DNA of 64,000 nt from assembly GCA_025084515.1 (NCBI GenBank), contig JAJAGP010000968.1, forward strand, positions 1-64,000, given 5' to 3'. A program made the translations under genes and the position numbers. Position 1 is the first letter of the stretch, and the number at the start of each line of letters is the position of its first letter. The DNA is from Ancistrus triradiatus. Lineage: Eukaryota; Chordata; Actinopteri; Siluriformes; Loricariidae. The notes under the pieces were generated by a model. The model was not told the origin of the DNA. It saw only the letters and a program-made list of their open reading frames with translations, and made no database searches. Of the stretch, positions 47,916-59,715 are shown piece by piece.

Positions 47916-49074
47916 CATCTTTGGGCTGCATTTATAACGTCGACCAACTTCACTCAAACAGTAACTGTAACAGTAACAGTTATATGGTATTTGTATCAGG
48001 TCTACTATTGGCCTGACTTTCCTAATTGGTTTTATATTGAATTAGATATATTCTGAACTATTGTCATAAATTCTGGTAATTGTGTTATATGAACATATGA
48101 GTCATTGGCCACCACCACACATGCGTATATGGCACAAACTTACTTAATGCATGCTACCATCACACCTTTGAGGCAGCCAGTTGTCAGATCAGATCAATGT
48201 TCTTTTATTTATGGGTTTGGGTATGCCCTGTTGTTGTCATGTATTTATTTGATTGGTAATTTTTTTAGTTCGTCAAATAATAATGGGGTTAAAGCTATTT
48301 CATATTATTTTTTTAATATTGTACTACTGTTTTTTGTTTTCATTACTCCATGTCAAGCCAAAATATCAAGACACAAAAAGATTGATACAATGTCTCAAAT
48401 ACAGCTGAACCAGAAAATCAAGCCATTTAAGCCATGGTGGTTCTGATCGTGGGTTAGGGGATCAAATACCGCAAACACCTTAGGGTGGAAATTTGTATAG
48501 TAGTCGGTATTTCGTAGTTCAGATAGCAATGTTTGTCTGTATTACACAATGCTATTTTGTGAAATTGCGCACCCTTACTCCTAGTCAAGGAGTATTTTAT
48601 GATTTTCGAAAAATACAGAAAGTATAAATTCAGTATACCACATTTAACCTGAAAAATTGGGCAGTGTGAATCCAAGCCTGTCGATGCTGATAAGGTTATT
48701 ATATACTTAGGTAACTTTCTCAAAGCAACGTTTAGTTACTTGGAAAGAGTTTTTCATTGCTTTTTGTGACCTCCAAGTGTCATAAATGTGTTTATTCCTT
48801 AACTTTGTTAATACCTTTTCCCGATAAATCTTATGGTGGCCTCTCAATATGTCATATAGCTGATCAGGGCAGAGAAATGTGTGGAGAAGAGCAAACCCAG
48901 GCTGCCTGTTTAATGGCAGAGGCATATGTTGACGTTTTATCAATAGGCATTATTAAATTGTGCTTGGGTGACTTAATCTCAGGTTGATGCTGCAGAGAGG
49001 TTCAGAGAGGCAGGCGTTAACAGGCCTCTGTGAAAGGCAGGTCATAAGCTGCTTATTATATCGACTCTCTCTCC
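47916..49074. other. Unique non-coding stretch
   Basis: No repeats of known type. The AT-rich frame 48105-48446 has no recognisable domain. Confidence 0.4.
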
Positions 49075-49377
49075 ACACACACACACACACACACACAGAG
49101 GTAGCCTCTGTTTCTGTCTCACACTTCTGTTTGTAAAACTAAACAAACATAGTCATGTTTTGGTGTGTGCATACATGCTGGCAGACAAAATACACTGCTA
49201 AGTGTGAAGACTGAATCAGTCAGCTCTCTTGTGCTGTCTGGGTGTGCTTGTGTTAAACTCTGATATATTCGTGGAGAAGTATACAAACTCGCATGTGTCC
49301 CAAAACACACAACAGCTCAGCGACAGCTCTGGGGCCATAGCTTATTGAAATTAGTATTGCTCTCTTCTGCTGCCAAC

Positions 49378-49419
<42 letters not shown>

Positions 49420-49420
49420 G
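49075..49420. repeat. (AC)n and (GT)n microsatellites
   Basis: CA run at 49075-49098 and about 20 GT units at 49379-49419. Confidence 0.95.
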
Positions 49421-49849
49421 AGACAATAGCCGCGTTATGGCTCTCGCTGGAAGTAGCTGAAGGAGCACAGGCTGACAGTGGGTGATAAGCCCACCAACCT
49501 GCTCCTTCTGATAATCGCTTGCTGGACACCCCACCCTCCCTGCACACAACTACACACCTCTAAGTAGCCAGAATGTGCGAATGCGTGTGTATGAGGGAAG
49601 AGGGAGACTGAGTGGGTAGCACTGAGAGCTCTATTGCAGATGCTTTGCAGTCTCTGTAGAACAGAGAGGATGAATGTGGCAGCCACTGTAAATGAGAGAG
49701 TAGCGCTGGCCTCTTCTACTTAGTGGGATGTTTTGTCTTCTAGTTAATGCAACAAGTGCCCAGTATTGTTACATTTACATTACATGTATGCATTAAATAT
49801 ATTAAACAATACATTTTCTTTTTCACCTTACTTTTTTGGTTATATGATT

Positions 49850-50145
49850 CTTTTTTGGTGGGTAGCATTTCCGCCTTACAGCAAGAAGGTCCTGGGTTCA
49901 ATCCCAGGGTGGCGCGGCCTGGGTCCGTTCTGTGTGGAGTCTGCATGTCCTCCCCATGTCTGCATGGGTTTACTCCAGCTACTGGGGTTTCCTCCCACAG
50001 TCCAAAGACATGCGTGTTAGTTTAAGTGATTACTCCAAATTGGCATTGATTTGACTGTATTTTCAGTATATGACCAGTCTTGGGGTAACCTTGTGTGTCA
50101 CTGAAATGGTCACTGATGCCTATAGCAACGGTAAATAAACCAACA
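49850..50145 (+). repeat. tRNA-headed SINE (V-SINE-like), good copy
   Basis: Head GGTGGGTAGCATTTCCGCC, box B GGGTTCAATCCC, body CTGTGTGGAGTCTGCATGTCC…GGTTTCCTCCCACAGTCCAAAGACATGCG, and tail GACCAGTCTTGGGGTAACC…GCAACGGTAAATAAA. It shares its tail with 46530-46655 and with the minus copy at 60260-60475. Confidence 0.88.
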
Positions 50146-51047
50146 CGCTTGACCTCAACGTGATGTTCTGTGAAGCAGGATGTTGACCAGACATGACCAT
50201 ATTCACACAGCCTTTTTAGTCTACTGTAATGTAAATATAAAGAGTATTTTCAGAAAGTGCAGGCAAAGGATATGTAAATGTGTCTAAAGTCTGGACTGTT
50301 ACACACATGCAAAACCTTTTTTAATTTATGGAAGTTCAGAGAAATTTTAGGAAATACAGTAATGTAGGTTACTATTATGATCCTGTCTAGGGGAGAGCCT
50401 TAACACTTAAGAGGATGGCATGATAGACCTGATATTTTTGTTTGACAGAAGCCAAAAATGCATTAATAGACAGTATTACAAATAACACGGAAGATCAGCC
50501 AGATGAAACAGAGACTCAACGAGCAAATGTGAACCAGTCTGTGTAGTTATAGGTTAGAGAGAATATACAGGTATTCCTCTATTGCACTCCAGCTACCAGT
50601 CTGGTGAAGGTGAAGTCTGTATCTTTTCTACACAGATTACTAACTTACCTGGTCAGTTTACATAAACCGATAGGCCACTGTGATCGGCCATCATCATAGT
50701 AGGTGACAGTGGGAAGTGAGCTTATCTTTCCCCCCGGCAGAACTGAGACCAAGGTCTCCCATCCTAGGTTAACTGTGGCAATATTATATCCTTAGGACCG
50801 TGTACATCTAAGATAAACATGAAGACAAACGTTGTCCAACATTGGTCCTGCCCACAATCTTAGATGTTTACTTCCAACGTATTGCAAAAGTAAAGCATTT
50901 CCCCCATCACTGAGAGTTTGAATCCAGTGATGACGTTTGCTTTCACCCTGTGAATTCCAGGACAGGCTGTTTATTACCAAGTTCCTCCCCCCATATTCAC
51001 ATATTCATTTGTCTTCTTTCTTTCTTACCCCATCTGTTCTCTCGCAG
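50146..51047. other. Non-coding sequence upstream of the first camkmt exon seen
   Basis: No earlier camkmt exon was found here. The last 40 bases form the exon's polypyrimidine tract and acceptor. Confidence 0.5.
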
Positions 51048-51108
51048 GTGTTTGGCCTTCTGAAGAGGTGATGGCCTACTACTGTCTGAAGAATCGTCAC
51101 ATGTTTAA
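51048..51108 (+). CDS. camkmt: camkmt internal coding exon a
   Basis: Internal exon of calmodulin-lysine N-methyltransferase, the enzyme that trimethylates Lys115 of calmodulin. It is 61 nt, preceded by a pyrimidine-rich acceptor ending CTCGCAG and followed by the donor GTGAGT. Two leading bases (GT) complete a codon begun in the previous exon. They are followed by 19 codons reading VWPSEEVMAYYCLKNRHMF and two bases (AA) completed by the next exon. The WPSEEV-AYYCLK block is the family signature just before the Rossmann methyltransferase core and matches vertebrate CAMKMT closely. The exon upstream, expected to end in an N-V-C-like segment, was not found in the window. The three exons to the right continue the same frame. 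Identification rests on recognised protein similarity, not on a database search. Confidence 0.95.
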
Positions 51109-51423
51109 GTGAGTTCATGTTCTCCTTTTTCCTCCCTTCCTCAGTCTCTCCATCCCTTTAACCCCTCCATTCACCTGCCCCCTCCCTTGCAAAGACCATT
51201 TGGCAGAGATGCGAGGGGCACTTTTTGATTTGCACTCAAGGCAGTATATGAGCCTTTGATTTCCTGTTTTTACATTCAAGAGGCAGACAAGGGGAAGAGA
51301 GGCTTATCGATCACCCAGCCACAAGCTGAAGGTCAAATGGGCATACAGCACAGGGTGCTGAGCCCTCAGGCTTCTCTCTCTCTTTCTCCCGTGTGTGTGT
51401 CATTATTGTGATTACTGCAAATT

Positions 51424-51457
51424 TTGTCTAAAACAAAAAAAATTTTGTTTTAGACAA
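51424..51457. other. 15-bp perfect palindromic hairpin
   Basis: TTGTCTAAAACAAAA and its exact complement are separated by only four A residues, in the camkmt intron 316 bp after exon a. Confidence 0.92.
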
Positions 51458-51469
51458 TACGTTTGCTGA

Positions 51470-52720
51470 TATTTTATGTAATGTATTGTTTCTGGGTTTT
51501 TTTGTGCAACCGCATGTGTCTATGTAACCATGTCAACCCAGGTAGCATTATCTCGACAAGCTGTTATCAAGCTCTCCCCATTAAAAGAGTGAGTGCAATA
51601 TGAAAGAAAGTAGAAGACAGTAAGGGAGAAGGAGAAGAAATAAGAAGACAATTTATAGCAAGCCCCCATCCTACCATTCAAGCCCTACAGTTTGTGCTTC
51701 TCTCTCCACTAGCCCACTGTACAGCCAAATAGCTACCTGTCACTGGGCCTTTGTCCCTGGTGAAGCTCATACCAGCAGCTTTGTGCACATTAATTTTTAA
51801 TTGCACTCCATGTAACAATCAGCCTTTCATCCTCCTTTCAGAATCTTTCTCTCTGGAAGCTTATATGTTAAACACTGCTCCAGAGACAAACTCAAAGCAC
51901 TTGTTTTAATAAAGTAGGCACATGACACTTTGTCATGTGTAGCACTATTAATATACTATATACAGATTAGCCCACAGCTTGGACAGGCCCTCCTTCATTG
52001 TGGTTTTATATGAGCAAATCTGTAGAGTGCTTTCAGTGAACTGACAGTGTTAATATTCGTATGTCTAACAAGCCAGGAATGATGTAGGTCTGTGACTACT
52101 GAATATTTTCATATTTGAACAATAGAATAAGAATTTTCAGGATATATTTTGTTTTAAATATTTTTTTACAAGCCGTGTAAGTGGCTCTTTTGTGAGTAAC
52201 CTTGTAACTTCTCCTCTGTGCCCTTAAGCGCAGTGGAAGCATAACGCAAATTATTGCCCGTTTCAAAGCTGTGAATAAACTTTTTAGTTAAACACATGCC
52301 CCAGTAACATGTTTCTGTGCCCCACTAAAATTATAAACAATGTTTTTAAAAGGTCAATTTTATCCTGGATTTCTGAACAGAACTACAGGACACGGCATGC
52401 AAAGTCACCATAGGCACTACATTCCCCATAATGCACCAGCATCTTTCCAAAAGCTTGAGCTTCTAACAATTAATACATTTAATTGAAGTTAAAACTTGTT
52501 TTCGTGTTAATCTCTTCATTTCTCATCCATGGCAAAGTAATGGCCACTTTAGTCTTAAATCACGTAATCTGTTATTTAATTTTTAGCAGGCATATTTTTT
52601 ATGCACAGTTGTTCCCTACTACTGATTGGCAAGCAGAGGGGTATACCTGTACCCCTCTTAATTCAGTGCGTGCCCAGTACAACAAGTAGTCTAGAAACGA
52701 TACCTTCTTCAGGTGTTATC
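51470..52720. other. camkmt intron, unique sequence
   Basis: No mobile element recognised. GGCACTACATTCCCCATAATGCACC (52412-52437) resembles the short ACTACA...ATGCA motif also seen near 9640 and 10963. Confidence 0.45.
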
Positions 52721-52722
52721 TA

Positions 52723-53876
52723 CACTATATTGCCAAAAGTATTTACTCATCTGCCTTCACATGCATATGAACTTGAGTGACATCCCATTCTTAATCTATA
52801 GGGTCTAACATGATGTCAACAAACATTTTGCAGCTATAACAGGTTCAAATTTTCTGCGAAGGCTTTCCACAAGGTTTAAGAGTGTGTTTATTTGAATTTT
52901 GGACCACTCTTCCAGAAGTGCATTTGTGAGGTCAGACACTGATGTTGGAAGAGAAGGCCTGGCTCACAGTCTCCACTGCAATTCATCCCAAAGGTGTTCT
53001 GTCAGGCTGAGGTCAGGACTCTGTGCAGTTCACCAAACTCACTAATCCATGTCTTTATGGACTTGCTTTGTGCACTGGTGTGCAGTCAGGTTGGAACAGG
53101 AAGGGGCCATCCCCAAACTGTTCCCACAAAGTTTTGAGTATGTAATTGTCCAAAATCTCTTGCTAATCTAATGCTGAAGCATTAAGAGTTCCTTTCACTG
53201 GATCTAAGGGGCTGAGCCCAACTCCTGGAAAACAACCCACACCATAATCCCCCCTCCACCAAACTTTACACTTGGCATAATGCAGTCAGACAAGTACCGT
53301 TCTCCTGGCAACCGCCAAACCCACACTCATCCATCAGATTGCCAGATGGAGAAAATTGATTCGTCACTCCACTGCTCTACAGTCCAGTGGTGGCGTGCTT
53401 TACACCACTGCATCCGACGCTTTGCATGGCGCTTGGTGATTTTAGGCTTGGGTGAAGCTCTCTATGCTCTGTTCTTGAGCTAATCTGAAGGCCACATGAA
53501 GTTTGGAGGTCTGTAGGGATTAACTCTGCAGAAAGTTGGCGACCTCTGCGCACTATGTGCCTCAGCACCCCGCTTTGTCATTTCATGTGGCCTATCACTT
53601 CATAACTGAGTTGTTGTTATTCCCAGTCCCATCCACGTTGTTATAATACCACTATCAGTTGACTGTGGAACATTTAGTAGCAAGGAAATTTCAGTACTGG
53701 ATTTGTTGCACAGGTGACATCCTATCACGTTACCACCCTGAGACCGACCCATTCTTTCACAGATGTTTGTAGCAGCAGTCTGCATGCCTAGGTGCTTGAT
53801 TTTATACATGAAAGTGATTGAAACACCTGAATTCAATTATTTGGATGGGTGAGTGAATACTTTTGACAATATAGTG
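52723..53876 (-). mobile_element. Tc1-like transposon (CACTATATTGCCAAAAG family)
   Basis: 1154 bp with ends CACTATATTGCCAAAAGTATT and AATACTTTTGACAATATAGTG and flanking TA at 52721-52722 and 53877-53878. The transposase is on the minus strand: M-G-R-S-Q (about 53752), N-V-I-G-C-H-L-C-N-K-S-S-T-E-I-S, L-R-H-I-V-R-R-G-R-Q-L-S-A-E, L-Q-T-S-C-G-L-Q-I-S-S-R-T, and the catalytic region between 53400 and 53030. Several deletions (for example in 53330-53420) inactivate it. It sits in the camkmt intron, antisense to the gene. Confidence 0.94.
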
Positions 53877-53878
53877 TA

Positions 53879-54429
53879 TTTCACATCATAAACTAATACA
53901 TATCTCTGTCTCTGTTATTGTACCAGTTATAATAATTAGCACTGTCATCTAAGTGTAATAAATGTGGTGGTGCTACCTGAGCAAATGAAAATAACTAAAG
54001 TACCTGGTGTTAATGTAGTTACTATATGGAACAGTTGCGCAATGATATCTCTCTAATCTACACAATCTGTGTGTTTGTTCTGTTCAAATCCATTCTCATC
54101 TCTCAAGCCTGCATGTTCTCCGAAATCAAAGCAGCTTTTGAATGTTATTTGAATGCTTTTATTTTTTAATAATAATCATAATCAATCAAATTTGAATATC
54201 AATTGCTCTCAATGATGTGTCACTTGTCTAACTTAACTATCATACAACTAACACATGAATGGCTATTACAGCAAAATTGATGACTTGCTTCAGAAAGTCT
54301 AGGAACGCGAGTCTGCAGTTGAGTCTGAATCCATTATGGGCAGATCATTTAAATAGACCTGATCCCAACCAACATGCACCTGCCCCAAACTATACATGGA
54401 ACAGTAGCTACTGAGCTAAAAACTTTAGG
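53879..54429. other. camkmt intron, unique sequence
   Basis: AT-rich, with (TAATAATCATAATCAAT) stretches. Nothing recognised. Confidence 0.4.
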
Positions 54430-54665
54430 ATGTGTTTAGAGCTGTCACCTCACAGTAACAGATACCTGGGTTAGAGTCGGGATCTGGCCACTGCATGTCT
54501 GGAATTTCCATGCCCTCCCAGTGTCTGTGTGAATTCCCACAGTAATCTGATCTCTATTCACATCCCAACGTCTAGTGTTAGGTTAATTGGCACCTCTAAA
54601 TTGTCCAGGGTCAGTTCCTGCCTTGGGCGTTAGTTCCTCACTTGTAGCCAAAAGCTTGTGGACAG
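54430..54665 (+). repeat. SINE-like repeat, decayed
   Basis: GAGCTGTCACCTCACAGTAAC, then TCTGTGTGAATTCCCACAG, CACATCCCAACGTCTAGTG, and TAGGTTAATTGGCACCTCTAAATTG, followed by a GTTCCTGCCTTGGGC tail. The motif order is that of fish tRNA-headed SINEs. Confidence 0.65.
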
Positions 54666-55192
54666 CCAAAAACGTAAAACAATGGGTATAAGCATTGAGG
54701 GAGACTGTGAGGTCTAGCACTTGTGTTCAAGTTCTCCATCAAAGTTGGCCAACCATTCTTTATGGACTTTGTTTTAGGAGAGCAGGGCAGACTAATCTGT
54801 ATCTGTAATATTGTGTAACCATCAGTACTAATGCTACTATTAATGAAAATGATGATTTAACTGCATTCACGGTAGTCAAAATGTTCCACTCAGAACGACA
54901 TGCTTTCTGACACGACACAGGTGGAGATTCTTTAGGTGATATTAATAAATACAGAAACAGGTGAAATGTGTGCACGCTCCTTTTATGCCACTGTCACTTC
55001 CTTGAAGCGTAGAGATGAAGGAGTTGAAATCAGTGAGCCTAGCAGAATTGCATTCCAGTCAATGGCAGCCTCCTACAGAGAGTTATTGCACCATTAATTA
55101 GTTATTGTAAATGCTCAATATTCACACAGTGTTCGCTCTTTCTCTCTCTTTATCTCTCTTGCTCTGGTGCTGGCTGTCTTTCATTTGAACAG

Positions 55193-55247
55193 GGGCTCCT
55201 CTGTGTGTGAATTAGGTGGAGGGATGACTTGTCTTGCTGGGCTTATG
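55193..55247 (+). CDS. camkmt: camkmt internal coding exon b (SAM-binding motif I)
   Basis: 55-nt exon with acceptor TTGAACAG and donor GTAAGT. The first base completes a Lys codon from exon a, then 18 codons read GSSVCELGGGMTCLAGLM. E-L-G-G-G is motif I of class I S-adenosylmethionine-dependent methyltransferases, the glycine-rich loop that binds the cofactor. ELGGGMTCLAGLM is diagnostic of CAMKMT within the family-16 lysine methyltransferases (relatives METTL21, VCPKMT, FAM86). The exon ends in phase 0. The open frame runs on into the intron for a short way (VSERQ...), which is intronic read-through, not protein. The adjoining introns carry CA-rich simple sequence. Confidence 0.95.
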
Positions 55248-56819
55248 GTAAGTGAAAGACAAAGAGACAAACATACGCGCACACACACACGCACACATGC
55301 ATACACCAACCCAATCACAGGCGAATGGGTGATTTCAGCATGGATACCCAAACACAGGCACATTGTAAGCAACATGAAATGAGTTCAAATACACAGGCAT
55401 TTCTGCTTCAGCAACCACAGACTGATGGACTGACCTCACATGAGCATTCTTACACACAAGCATGCACATGCACATGCATATGCATAATCTCTCTCTCTGA
55501 CACACACACACCTCCTAAGGGTGAGTGGTGTTATATGGATGCTTCTCCAGTTGAACTCGCCGTAGAGCTAATCGATCTTCTGCTGTGTCTTCATAAGACC
55601 TGCCTCTCTTTATCTCACCCACTCAATAACCCTGTGTTGTGACATTGCTCAGCACCAATGAAAACCCCCCACCGGTCCTTTTCCATGCATTATTCCTGGT
55701 GATGTGTGCTCGTCCTCAACCCCAAAAGTCTCCACTTCACTTCACTCTACTCCTCTGTGCCCTGCAGGCATGGGGTATTGGCAGTGCCAGCTGTGTTCCT
55801 CTTGGGTGGCTGATTAAATGCCCTTGGGTCCTGGTGCCCATGTGGCCAGCTTGTGGTGTAAGCTCTGTTGACCTGGTCCCACTTCTCAGAGAGTGAGAGA
55901 GTGGGGTAAAGACCAAAAGCATCAAACAGATATATGCCTTGTTTTTCTATCTACATTGTACAACAAAGGCTGTACTTCCTGAACACTTCTGGCTATGTTT
56001 TATGGATTTTGGCTGCTGATCATGTAAATTGTCTACATTTTTCATGTCACATACTGTGTTATAGATAAAACCTATTGTGATTTCAGATTTGAAGTCTACT
56101 AGTATATTGCCCACAAAGCAACCTGTTGTGGTCAGTCCAAGAATGCCTCGGCACGCACTCAGTGTAGTTGCTATGCAAATGTTGTTTAGGCACACCCGGG
56201 CATACTTAGTCAGGTCAGCTGTTGGTAGACAGGGTATAAAAGCTGCTCACATTTACAGATGCTGCTTGGATGCATGTGCACCTTTCTCATGCAATATCAT
56301 GGTGAGAAATACTTATACAATAGACTTTACTGTCTTCAGAAAGATTTGACACAGCAGAAATGTCCTGTCAATGTCACAACAGCTACAATTCATGCTTTTC
56401 AGTCTGTGGCGAATATATGCTTCAGGCTCAAATACTCACCATCAATGCGCTTATTAAGAAAGCCCATGAGCTCTACTTCAGAGGTAAAATTGGTGACCAA
56501 GACAAACCCTGGGCTCCTTGCATTTGTTGTGCAACATGTGCAGTCATCCTGAGAATTTGCCTCAGAGGTATTCAGAAGTCAATGCCATTTGCAGTCCCAC
56601 TGATATGTTGCATACATAACTTTCTCATACACAGTATACACACACACACACAGGCACATCCTTCCAAGCCCACCTCTGGACAGATTTTCTTTTCAGGACT
56701 ACAGTGATGCAGACTCTACTGATAAAAACAACCACTTGAATAAAAAGACAGTGTGAATGAAAAACATAGTAAAAAGGGAAGGAAATAGACAGTGAGCACA
56801 AAGACAGAGGTAACGCAAT

Positions 56820-57000
56820 GCAAAGTTATATGAAGGGCATCAGGCAGGCCTGGCGAGCTGAGTGCGGAGTGACAGTGGAGCGCGATGGCCCCGGCTGATA
56901 AACGCCGCGCCTCAAATGAAAGGCTTGGTGCTCGCCATCATCTCCTGTCACAATGCAATTACCCAACAGAGTGATAGCAAGATAGAGGGCTCCCAGCCAC
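56820..57000. other. Unique intronic island with conserved-element look
   Basis: GGCCCCGGCTGATAAACGCCGCGCC…CAAATGAAAGGC…CACAATGCAATTACCCAACAGAG. It is GC-rich against an AT-rich intron and repeat-free, about 220 bp before exon c. Confidence 0.4.
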
Positions 57001-57215
57001 GAGGAATGATAAAAGTATTGACTGATTTGATTGAATGATTAAAATAATGCAGACGTAAAATGAAAAAACGGGCCAAGAGACAGAAGAGGAGGCATGAGAG
57101 GAGATGGAGACAGGAGAGAGAGAGTAGTCTGTGTGGAATAGTAAGGTTTTAGAAATCCATGAGGGATGTTTTGTTTTGTTGTGCTTCATTTCTTCTGTTT
57201 TCATTTCTTTTTTAG

Positions 57216-57279
57216 GTAGCCATTTGTGCTGATGCGAAAGAAGTGCTGCTGTCTGATGGGAATGAGAAGGCAATCCAGA
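57216..57279 (+). CDS. camkmt: camkmt internal coding exon c
   Basis: 64-nt exon after a strong polypyrimidine tract ending TTTTTTAG. It has 21 codons starting V-A-I-C-A-D-A-K-E-V and continuing L-L-S-D-G-N-E-K-A-I-Q, plus one base of the next codon. The acidic LLSDGNE loop after strand beta2 is the second SAM-contact region of the fold and aligns with LLTDGNE of mammalian CAMKMT. The 3' boundary is not a normal U2 donor: the exon ends CAGA and the intron opens GTATCCTC, a U12-type donor. The end is fixed by frame, because joining to exon d restores an Asn codon and the family sequence (A-I-x-N-V-R). Confidence 0.94.
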
Positions 57280-58019
57280 GTATCCTCCTCTGTTGGAGTA
57301 ATTGTTGTGTGTATGTTTGAGTTTGTTCACGAGTGTAACGCTGTCCAGTTCTAGTGTTGTCAGGGCAGTGTTCATAATTGTCTAATTATTATAAAAATCA
57401 AAGGTTCAGAAAATGTTTTCGTGTTGTAGGAGGTCTTACCGGCCTCGTTTGGTGTACTGAAATGATATATGTAGGTTCTGCTAATTCATCATATACTACA
57501 AAGATTTGAATTATCTCCTGGCTTATTAGTCATCCCATAGTTACATGACATGTGACACCTCAAACCAGTGTTTAAAATATTACATATTCGTGCGTGCTAC
57601 TACCTCTGGTTGTTTCGAGTCACGTGCTCTTTCTCTTGCCCGATTTTATACTAATATTGAAGTATGGTATATTGCATCGTTCTCTTAGACTCTGTGCACT
57701 CATATTATTTCCATCTATACGATTAACACATCCCAGGCGTAATGACTTCAACAAATGCCATGGCCTTATTCTTGCTTTCCTTGCCAGAGTCATCTTTGTC
57801 TTCTTTTTTCCCCTCACCAGTTACTGGCCGTCTCCCACCAGCTGAAAAAACAGCAGGAACAGAAATAACAGCAAATACATCTAAATTACAGTGTTCGTTA
57901 GTACAACAGCCAGTGCTGTGGTGACAATGGGCCTTTATTAAATCTTGGTGCTTGGCGAACAATAGTGGTGACATGAAAACGCACACAATTCTCAATTGAA
58001 AGGAGAGATTTGTTTAAAA

Positions 58020-58300
58020 GAAAGGAGTCCAAATGGATGGGAAGGGTGCCGAGACGGATAATCAGAAACGACGCGCTCGCAACAGTCAGAGCCCAAGCCT
58101 AAGCCATTTCCTCTTATAGCGAGTGAAAAGGCTGCCGGTGGCTTGATAGAGCATTAATTGGCAGTGCATTGTGCGAGAGATGTTTCTGCCATAATAGAGC
58201 ACTGATAGATCTGATGATATGATTGGAGCCAGAATAACACCGCTTGTCCCTGGAGAATAAAAATGACGTTGTGCTATTTACGTTATATGGTTCTTTTTCA
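58020..58300. other. Unique intronic island with conserved-element look
   Basis: GGCTTGATAGAGCATTAATTGGCAGTGC…TGATAGATCTGATGATATGATTGG, with ATTAATTG and TGATxGAT cores, lies inside the U12-type intron. Confidence 0.4.
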
Positions 58301-59699
58301 AAAGGCGAGGCAAGTTCTGAGGCAGTTCAGATGGCCATTCTGTTAGCAAACAATAGGCTGCCTATATGATTACCCCAACCTGTGCCAAACGTACAACTGA
58401 GATGGTCTTGAAATTTTATATCGGGGAACTTTTTGGTAACAACTACTTAAAAAAAGGTTTTTTACCTGTCCAACAAACAAGGTGGCAGGCTTTTGGTATG
58501 AGATACTGCACTGCATTCACATCAAAGCAGGGCAGAAGAGTGAAAGCTCCCACCCACACATCTTTACAGGTTAATCAGTGAGTAAGTCCATTTCTGTTTC
58601 TGCCCATCCAGAATCCAGTTTGAAAGGAAGCATAAAGTAGGCTTAAGTGTAGTTATCTCCGCTCCGAGGGCTGTCTGCTTGAGTGACGTGACTCTGTAGT
58701 GTTGTAGAAGATGAAAGCCTTGAAGGAAGTGAAGGCTGGCATTGACCTTTGCTGTCCTTCCTGATCTACCCAACCGCTGTTCAGTGCACACTGTCCTAGA
58801 GCTCAACATAACAAATGATCTCCCACATCTTTTACTTTTTCCTACGAGACACAAGATACCCAGTTAATGGACAGGAAATATAAGCATCAATCACAGTTTT
58901 TATACAAGTTAGTATATTTTAGACTTTTATCATCTTAGGATGTCTTTCACTTGTCTGTCCTGGTGATTTCTGTACAGACAATCCATAAAATGTATGGCTG
59001 TATAGACAAAGTGTGTTCTGGAACAAAGAGTAGTATGGAATGAGGAGTTTCAAGAGTGTCCCTGTGTGGATGTGTATAGATGCTGAAGTGAGACACAGCA
59101 TGTCTGACTTCTCCCCCAATGGGCTTCTCCTGATGAGATTACACTGTAAGCTCTACTCTATCTCCTTAACGGCTGATCGCACCCGTGTGACACACTTCCC
59201 CAGCCCCTCTCACCCTGCTCTCCTCCTTCGGTGACAGAGCCTCTGAACTGCACTTCTGGCTATAGATCGGATTTGCCATGGTTGTTTAGTGTATTGAGAA
59301 AGAGAGAGCAGGAGGAGATGAGGGAGGAATCCTAATTGAATTAGCTTAAACTGTGGTCTGGTCTATTAATAGGTGGCCGGCTATCCGTCTTGTGGTATGG
59401 TGCCCTGGGTAGAGGCTACTCATTAAAAGCCTTCACATTCATTGTCTCTGGGGAAGCTTGGCTTCAGTTGTTGTTGTACTCACTAGTAATCCGAAGAGAG
59501 GGGGATAGATCTAGTGGTGTGAGAGAGTAAGACCAGGAAGGCTGATATATAGGCCATGTGTATGAGTTTATAAGACAAATATGGAGACATCACATGCCAC
59601 ATGGTCAGTCATAAAGTGCCCAGAATGATACTTGCACTGCCCAAAGCAGTACACATCAAAGAGTTTATAGTGGGAATTTTGTGTACAAAACAGTGTTTG

Positions 59700-59706
59700 C
59701 CTTGAT
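59700..59706 (+). promoter_or_regulatory. U12 branch-point motif
   Basis: CCTTGAT, with branch A at 59705, lies ten bases from the end of the intron. Spacing of about 10-15 nt is characteristic of minor-class introns. Confidence 0.85.
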
Positions 59707-59715
59707 CTATATCAG

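Larger units (their letters stand above)
57280..59715 (+). other. camkmt: U12-type (minor spliceosome) intron of camkmt
   Basis: This 2436-bp phase-1 intron has the 5' site GTATCCTC, matching the U12 consensus RTATCCTTT at seven of its first eight positions. Its 3' end has CCTTGAT at 59700-59706, matching the U12 branch consensus CCTTRAY exactly, with the branch A 11 nt before the exon and no pyrimidine tract. These features together define a minor-class GT-AG intron. The intron includes repeat-poor sequence at 58020-58300 and 59300-59480 that looks conserved. No transposon was recognised inside it. Confidence 0.88.

Noticed and set aside
48105..48446. 113-codon + strand frame
   Set aside because: AT-rich, low-complexity hydrophobic translation, no domain, no splice or promoter context.
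49850..50020. tRNA gene (box A and GGTTCAATCCC box B)
   Set aside because: The head continues into a SINE body repeated elsewhere in the window, and no cloverleaf acceptor stem is seen.
55167..55382. Whole 71-codon frame as a small gene
   Set aside because: Only 55193-55247 is coding (camkmt exon b). The rest is intron on both sides of good splice sites.
57216..57290. A conventional U2 donor for exon c
   Set aside because: No GTRAGT-like site keeps the frame and the family sequence. The only consistent boundary is GTATCC.
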